Source: Pseudomonadota bacterium
Lineage (GTDB): Bacteria; Pseudomonadota; Alphaproteobacteria; Acetobacterales; Acetobacteraceae
Direction: 5' to 3'
DNA: 10,298 nt
Assembly (NCBI GenBank): GCA_021807975.1
Contig: JAKBCJ010000144.1
Location: 1 to 10,298 of the forward strand
Shown here: positions 6,472-10,298 of the stretch, in pieces
Numbering within the stretch: the stretch's first letter is position 1
How the letters are laid out: every line of letters starts with the position of its first letter
The notes under the pieces: generated by a model
The model's database searches: none
What the model was told of the DNA's origin: nothing
What the model saw: only the letters and a program-made list of their open reading frames with translations
Translations under genes and position numbers: made by a program

Positions 6472-6790
6472 CCCAAGCTCGCTGGATGTCGTCCAGCATC
6501 GCTAACGCGGATTCCGAGCCCCTTACCTCCTGATTCTCCAACACGATGACATCCCGGCATCGACGATGCTGGCGGCGCCCGTCACGCTCCCGCTGGCCGG
6601 GGACCTCGATATACTCGCGCCGGGCCTAACCATCGACGGTAAGGAATACCGTGCCCGCCTGCTCGACATGAGCGCCGTCCCGCGGGGAGTGCTTGGCGAG
6701 ACAGTGATTTCGGCGACCGAGGAGTCCGATGCCATCCTCAGTGCCATCGACATCATCCTTCATGGGTATCCAGTTGGCCGGCCGCACTGA
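6461..6790 (+). pseudogene. ccdB: Broken ccdB toxin gene (gyrase poison)
   Basis: The frame starting at ATG 6461, with GAGGG just upstream, reads MASSPSSLDVVQHR and then TAA at 6503-6505. In the same frame, from about 6521, it resumes as PYLLILQHDDIPASTMLAAP and runs to 6790, with the CcdB-like stretches TIDGKEYRARLLDMSAVP, GVLGETVIS and AIDIILHGY. These line up with DMASVPVSVIGEEV and the C-terminal gyrase-binding helix of F-plasmid CcdB. Positions 6504-6521 make sense only in the +1 frame (NADSEP), which would complete the normal HRNADSEP-PYLL sequence. So one extra base near 6503 and one missing base near 6519-6523 (a C run) explain the lesion. An internal ATG at 6566 could give a 74-residue fragment lacking the first strands. 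A sequencing error cannot be excluded. Confidence 0.82.
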
Positions 6791-6812
6791 CTCCCTCCCT
6801 TGTTCCCGGCCC

Positions 6813-8117
6813 TTATGCTGGAAACGCAGCCTCCATCGCGCGGCGATACTGGTAGGCGGAGTCCGCCGTGTCGATCCGCACGTCGTCCCACGTCACCGGC
6901 TGGCCGGCCGCCACATCGCGGATCAGCGGCACCCGGTTGGCCAGTCCGATCGGTAATCCGCCCAGCCGCAGGCTGTCCGCCGCCGTCCGCAGCTTGCCCC
7001 AGACGCAGGCGCCACCCTCGCCGTCCAGTATCTCTCCGGCCTTCAGGTCGCGCTTGGCGGTGGAAACGACATCGCCCCGGAACCCGGTCGGTGAGCCGGT
7101 CGGTTCCTTGCGCAGCGCCGCCGACAGGATGGACACGTTCAGCTCCAGCCCGATCAGATGGAACGGCCGGTACAGCGCCGACACCCGCCCCGTGGAGTCC
7201 GTCACCACGCCGTATTCCTGGAAGCAGCGCGCGGCGTAATCGTTCGGCGCCTCGAACACCACGAACACGCCCCAGCGCAGGTCGTTCTTCACCGGGCTGC
7301 CATCGCGATGGACGGACGAAATCACCTCCACCTGACCGCTGTGATGCAATGTGCCGGCGTTGCCCGGCCGCAGCATCTCGGCCATCTCGTGCGTGCCGAT
7401 GGGCGGGAACACCAAGCCGTCCGGCGCCGGCGTCAGGCCAGACGCGTTGGCGACTGCCGCCATCTCTATCCCCGACTTGGTGCCGTCGAGGAACGAGTTG
7501 AACATCTGCGGGTTCATGCCGCCGATCTTCGCCTGCTCCGGCGTCAGGCCATAGTAACCCCACACTGTGTCGGGCGTGGAGGCGTGGTATTCGGGCATGT
7601 ATTTGGTGCCCTTGCCGGCCGCGATCACCGGGAAGCCGCAAGACCGAGCCCAATCGACCAGCTCGGCGATCAGGGCGGGCTGGTCGCCGTAGGCGAGGCT
7701 GTACACTACCCCGGCGGCCTCTGCCTCTTTCGCCAGCAGCGGGCCGGCCAGGACATCGGCCTCCACATTCACCATGACGATGTGCTTGCCCTCCCGGATC
7801 GCGCGGCGGGCGTGCCCGATCCCGGCCGGGGCGTGGCCGGTGGCTTCCACCACGACCTCGACCTCGGGGAGCGCGATCATCGCGCCGGCATCGTCCACGA
7901 AGCGGGTGGCGGCGATGCGTTCCTCGGTCCAGCCGACATTCCGGCACGCCTGACGCGCTCGGTCCGGCGACAGATCGGCAATGGCGGCGACCTCGAGACC
8001 GGGCGTGGTCGGCACCTGGGAAAGAAACATGGAGCCGAACTTGCCAGCGCCGATCAGTCCGACGCGGACGGGCTGTCCGTTGGCGGCGCGGCGTTGCAGC
8101 AGGCGATACAGGTTCAT
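6813..8117 (-). CDS. COG4091-type NAD(P)-dependent oxidoreductase, predicted homoserine dehydrogenase/DRL-like, with SAF domain (434 aa)
   Basis: A Rossmann-fold dehydrogenase-like protein of the COG4091 group (predicted homoserine dehydrogenase with C-terminal SAF domain). Residues 17-28 (PVRVGLIGAGKFG) are the nucleotide-binding loop with GxGxxG. VVVEATGHAP (88-97), VMVNVEADV (114-122), YGDQPA (143-148), AAGKGTKYMPEY (166-177) and FLDGTKSGIEM (209-219) are group-specific conserved blocks. About 345-410 is the SAF-like beta-clip (AKRDLKAGEIL). One branch of this family, the DXR-like (DRL) enzymes known from Brucella, makes methylerythritol phosphate from deoxyxylulose phosphate; others are of unknown function, and the sequence alone does not say which applies. 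The protein should be cytosolic. Upstream, 75 bases separate it from the SNase gene and include a strong hairpin. It converges on ccdB with a 22-base gap. Confidence 0.8.
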   Translation of the reverse strand: MNLYRLLQRRAANGQPVRVGLIGAGKFGSMFLSQVPTTPGLEVAAIADLSPDRARQACRNVGWTEERIAATRFVDDAGAMIALPEVEVVVEATGHAPAGIGHARRAIREGKHIVMVNVEADVLAGPLLAKEAEAAGVVYSLAYGDQPALIAELVDWARSCGFPVIAAGKGTKYMPEYHASTPDTVWGYYGLTPEQAKIGGMNPQMFNSFLDGTKSGIEMAAVANASGLTPAPDGLVFPPIGTHEMAEMLRPGNAGTLHHSGQVEVISSVHRDGSPVKNDLRWGVFVVFEAPNDYAARCFQEYGVVTDSTGRVSALYRPFHLIGLELNVSILSAALRKEPTGSPTGFRGDVVSTAKRDLKAGEILDGEGGACVWGKLRTAADSLRLGGLPIGLANRVPLIRDVAAGQPVTWDDVRIDTADSAYQYRRAMEAAFPA

Positions 8118-8126
8118 TGCGGTCGG

Positions 8127-8165
8127 TCCATCCCGGTTGTCAGATCCTTTCTACAAGGGGATGGA
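8127..8165 (-). promoter_or_regulatory. Long hairpin in the leader of the COG4091 gene
   Basis: On the transcribed strand, TCCATCCC pairs with GGGATGGA (8 bp, outer stem), then TTGTAGA pairs with TCT-ACAA (7 bp, one bulged G), closing a 5-base loop AAGGA. Small internal loops (C/CC) separate the two stems. The 3' arm GGGATGGA ends nine bases before the ATG at 8117, where the ribosome binding site should be, so folding could hide it. It could also be a T-less terminator of the SNase gene. It is the strongest hairpin I found on the right half. Confidence 0.5.
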
Positions 8166-8192
8166 GACCATGCGAACTCCCGCCCCTTGGAT

Positions 8193-8747
8193 TTACGACC
8201 CGCGATGCCAGATGCCTCGCCCGGCCGTGCGTGCTTCGGATTCCGAATCCAGCAGGTCGGCGGCTTCGGCATGTACCCAGCCATCGCGAACCAAGGCTGT
8301 CCCGATGGAGGTGCCGCCGGCGAAGCAGGTTCCTACCGGCCGCCCCTGGCCGTCGTGGCCGCCGATGGTGCAGCTTACCGCCTGGCCGCGCACCAGGGCG
8401 GACATCGCGTTGGCGGCAGCGTTACCGCAGTCCAGTTCGGCCGTTCCGTCGCCATGGCAGACCGATCCGCGGGCCGGAGCGGCGATTCCCGCCAGCCGGA
8501 CGACGTGTTCGCCGACGCGCAGCGTGTCGCCATCCACCACAGCGATCCGGTCGGCGCTGGCGGTGATGCGGCTGCTGGCGGGCGCCCTGGCGGGAGCCTC
8601 CGACGGGCCGAGAAACAAGGACGCCGCGATCAGCATTGTCGCTGCCCCGCCAATCGCCGCGAGCCATACGCTCAGCGGCGGAATGGATGCACCCGTGCGT
8701 GGGTTCGGCCGGAAAATCCGCCGCTTATGGTTTAAGGACAAAGGCAC
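8193..8747 (-). CDS. SNase-like (thermonuclease family) protein, membrane-anchored or secreted, with altered active site (184 aa from the GTG)
   Basis: Staphylococcal-nuclease-fold protein. With the GTG at 8747 as residue 1: a basic N-terminus (KRRIFRPNPR), a hydrophobic segment at about 27-46 (signal peptide or anchor), then the SNase domain at about 65-184. DGDT (72-75) supplies the calcium-site Asp, VRLAGI (83-88) the R35 equivalent, and GRPVG (135-139) the R87 equivalent. Where the classical enzyme has D40-T-P-E43, this one has A89-A-P-A92, so two catalytic acids are missing. Four cysteines (97, 107, 126, 141) suggest disulfides and an exported location. The start is uncertain: GTG 8747 or TTG 8741, the latter with GGGG about seven bases upstream. 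The frame is open further up to an ATG at 8933, but that part overlaps the CYTH/CHAD gene. It lies between that gene and the COG4091 gene, with gaps of 76 and 75 bases on the same strand. Confidence 0.78.
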   Translation of the reverse strand: MPLSLNHKRRIFRPNPRTGASIPPLSVWLAAIGGAATMLIAASLFLGPSEAPARAPASSRITASADRIAVVDGDTLRVGEHVVRLAGIAAPARGSVCHGDGTAELDCGNAAANAMSALVRGQAVSCTIGGHDGQGRPVGTCFAGGTSIGTALVRDGWVHAEAADLLDSESEARTAGRGIWHRGS

Positions 8748-8778
8748 ACCCCGATCAACCGCCCGGCGAGGCGATCGC

Positions 8779-8810
8779 GCCCGCCGGATTTGGGGGCGAT
8801 TCGCCGAATC
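8779..8810 (-). repeat. Imperfect hairpin between the CYTH/CHAD and SNase genes
   Basis: GGATT and AATCC flank an inner GGCG-ATT-CGCC stem in the 76-base gap after the CYTH/CHAD stop. It could weaken read-through into the SNase gene. There is no T-run, so a terminator is only a possibility, and the endpoints are approximate. Confidence 0.2.
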
Positions 8811-8823
8811 CGATGGGCCGAGG

Positions 8824-10269
8824 TCAAGTCCAATATGCGTCCAGGCGGCGGAATTTTTCGAACGCCCGGACAATCCCCGGCCGGACCTTTCCCGCCCGCG
8901 CTGCCAGGTATCCGACGATCGCCCCCACCGCATAGGCGTGGCGCCCGGCCGGCCCGCCCAGTTCCCGCAACAACTGGCTCGCCACGGCCCCGTCGTTCAG
9001 CACCCCCAGCCGCTGCTGCAGCACGGACAGACGGCGGATAAAGCGCTGCGACGCCTTTTCGGGATACAGGGTGGCGAACATCTCGGCGGCGTACCGCGCA
9101 CGTTTGGCGCGCAGGCGGACGCCGTGCAAACCGGCTACATCCAGTTCCTCTATACGCTTGCCTTGCGCGACGAGCCGCTTCCACCGATGCCGCAGGACCG
9201 CTTCGCTGAACGCGGGCAGCTCTAGGGTTTCGGTCTCGCCGGTTGCCTGCCAGGTCTCCGCGGCGGCGGCGAACCAGGCGAGTTCGATGGCCGTTATCGT
9301 GAACGTTCGGCTGCCCAGATAGGCCGCCAGCGCGGCTCTGTGCTCTTTCCGGCGGCGAACCGCGGCGCTGGCCAGACGCTCCAGCCGTTCGTCGCCAGGC
9401 AGGGCCTCGCGGATCGCGGGCAGGGTCTCCTCGACGAACACATCCCAGTCGCGGGTGGGGCCCAGTTGGTGCCCCAGGGCACGAAGCCCGGTGTCGATGG
9501 CGGTCAGGGCCGATGCCTCCACGGCCGGGCGGAACACCGACAGCGCCGAACGCGCCCTGCGAACCGCGACGCGCATCCGATGCACCGCTTCGACGCCGGG
9601 TGTTTCGGGCAGGTTCGCACGCGGTGCATCCGCCAGGATCACATCGGTCAGGTGGCCGGTAATATAGGCCAGCGCCTCTGCCACGCTGGTCATGCCATCG
9701 GGCAGTACCGCCGGCCCGGCCCGGCGCGGTGCGGCCGGACGGCCGGTGGCCAGGGCAATCCCCTCCGCCGCCAGCGACGCCAGCGGTATGGCCGCCTTGA
9801 CGGACTCCGCGATCAGAATCGCGGCGGCACGAACCGCCTGAGGGTCGCCGCTGAGCAGGATGCGCGCGGCCGGGCGTTCCGCCGCTACGGCGCGCAGAAC
9901 CCCTTTGGTGACGGTCAACGTGACCGATGTGCCGTCGAAGCGGTGGACGCTGGCGGTGCGCCGGCCCTCGAACGCGGCCAGCGGCGCCAGCGGGCCGGGC
10001 AGGGTGGCCAGATCGGGGGTTTCCGCCACGACCGGTGCCGGTTGCGCGGGCAGCCACCGGCCGGTTCCCGGCACGATGCGTTCCAGGCGCCAATGCCCGC
10101 GGTGTTCGGCCAGGGTCAGGCCATCGGCGGCAAGCCCGTGTTCGGGGCTGTCGTGCCAGACGACTTTGACTGTCTGGCTGCGCGGCCGGCCGTCGCGGCT
10201 GCCGGTCAGCGCCTTCAGTCGTGCCAGGGCAGCGACCGCTTCGGCGTCAGCGGTCAGTTCGAATTCCAT
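8824..10269 (-). CDS. CYTH and CHAD domain-containing protein (481 aa)
   Basis: Two-domain protein. Residues 1 to about 185 correspond to a CYTH (triphosphate tunnel) domain, but a degenerate one: the ExExK signature is EFELT (2-6) with the lysine lost, and the usual arginine-rich LxLRxRR strand reads LTLAEHR (51-57). Residues about 190-481 form a convincing CHAD domain, an all-helical, positively charged bundle with its conserved histidines in VHRMRVAVRRARSAL (229-243) and LHGVRLRAKRARY (381-393), followed by LGVLND (421-426). CHAD domains bind inorganic polyphosphate and can target proteins to polyphosphate granules; CYTH domains usually hydrolyse triphosphates. Here polyphosphate binding without hydrolysis is the inference. 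The start is the ATG at 10269, which overlaps the TGA of an upstream reading frame by one base, suggesting an operon. The protein should be cytosolic. Confidence 0.88.
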   Translation of the reverse strand: MEFELTADAEAVAALARLKALTGSRDGRPRSQTVKVVWHDSPEHGLAADGLTLAEHRGHWRLERIVPGTGRWLPAQPAPVVAETPDLATLPGPLAPLAAFEGRRTASVHRFDGTSVTLTVTKGVLRAVAAERPAARILLSGDPQAVRAAAILIAESVKAAIPLASLAAEGIALATGRPAAPRRAGPAVLPDGMTSVAEALAYITGHLTDVILADAPRANLPETPGVEAVHRMRVAVRRARSALSVFRPAVEASALTAIDTGLRALGHQLGPTRDWDVFVEETLPAIREALPGDERLERLASAAVRRRKEHRAALAAYLGSRTFTITAIELAWFAAAAETWQATGETETLELPAFSEAVLRHRWKRLVAQGKRIEELDVAGLHGVRLRAKRARYAAEMFATLYPEKASQRFIRRLSVLQQRLGVLNDGAVASQLLRELGGPAGRHAYAVGAIVGYLAARAGKVRPGIVRAFEKFRRLDAYWT

Positions 10270-10298
10270 CAGGACTGGCCGGCTGCTTCCAGCATACG
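10269..10298 (-). CDS. C-terminal end of an unidentified upstream gene (partial)
   Basis: One frame is open from the window edge and reads RMLEAAGQS then TGA, whose last base is the A of the CYTH/CHAD start codon (TGATG). This one-base overlap is typical of translationally coupled genes. Nine residues are too few to identify the product. Confidence 0.35.
   Translation of the reverse strand, partial: RMLEAAGQS

Noticed and set aside
6503..6523. Programmed frameshift in ccdB
   Set aside because: No slippery heptamer or stimulating hairpin is seen, and two opposite shifts within 20 bases would be needed; simple indels are more likely.
7158..8735. 525-codon open frame on the plus strand across the COG4091 and SNase genes
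   Set aside because: It crosses two well-supported minus-strand genes and the gap between them, and its composition is that of a shadow frame.
8770..8790. GCGATCGC palindrome (cyanobacterial HIP1-like)
   Set aside because: A single copy in a GC-rich genome is expected by chance, and nothing else suggests a cyanobacterium.
8748..8933. Extended N-terminus of the SNase-like protein from ATG 8933
   Set aside because: It would overlap the 3' end of the CYTH/CHAD gene by over 100 bases and would put a long Arg/Ser-rich stretch before the signal or anchor segment.
8732..10093. 453-codon open frame on the minus strand overlapping the CYTH/CHAD gene
   Set aside because: It is the same strand in another frame; the product is Arg/Gly-rich with no CHAD or other motifs, whereas the chosen frame has both.

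Overview
The window reads as chromosomal DNA from a GC-rich (about two-thirds GC by eye) alphaproteobacterium. Codon third positions are strongly G/C. The gene set (DUF1127 protein, M24B aminopeptidase P, ligase-associated Lhr-type helicase with PdeM phosphoesterase, CcdAB, COG4091 dehydrogenase-like enzyme, small SNase, CYTH/CHAD protein) fits a Rhodospirillales/Acetobacteraceae-like genome. That placement is inference from gene content, not from a marker gene. No rRNA, tRNA, CRISPR array, insertion sequence or phage gene was seen.

Left part (1-992): positions 1-188 hold no convincing gene. A 52-residue one-helix membrane protein (189-347, +) has a strong ribosome binding site. It converges on a DUF1127 gene (492-797, -), and the gap between them holds a 14-bp perfect palindrome and a 14-bp/14-bp perfect hairpin. 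The divergent gap 798-992 contains a striking 21-bp dyad (858-878) and a hairpin (921-939). Centre-left (993-6152, +): an aminopeptidase P gene with all five metal ligands ends in a plausible intrinsic terminator. It is followed by the helicase gene lhr and pdeM, whose stop and start overlap (ATGA). These two belong to a bacterial DNA-repair cluster normally completed by an ATP-dependent ligase and an MBL-fold exonuclease; neither partner is in this window. The helicase ends in Q-R-D-L-F-S, which resembles a sliding-clamp-binding pentapeptide.

Centre (6223-6790, +): a CcdA-type antitoxin gene is intact, but its overlapping ccdB toxin gene carries an in-frame TAA and what look like two compensating indels. 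This is a toxin-antitoxin pair in decay, or possibly a sequence error. Right part (6813-10298, all -): in transcription order, the last codons of an unidentified gene, a CYTH/CHAD protein whose CYTH half has lost its signature residues, a secreted or membrane-anchored SNase-like protein lacking two of the classical catalytic acids, and a COG4091 (predicted homoserine dehydrogenase, DXR-like/DRL-related) oxidoreductase. A long, well-paired hairpin just before the COG4091 start takes in the region where its ribosome binding site should be.

The strongest leads are the ccdB lesion, the hairpin at 8127-8165, the dyad at 858-878, the C-terminal clamp-like motif of the helicase, and the two enzymes that appear to have lost catalytic residues (SNase, CYTH). 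Nothing in the window is clearly an entirely new system.
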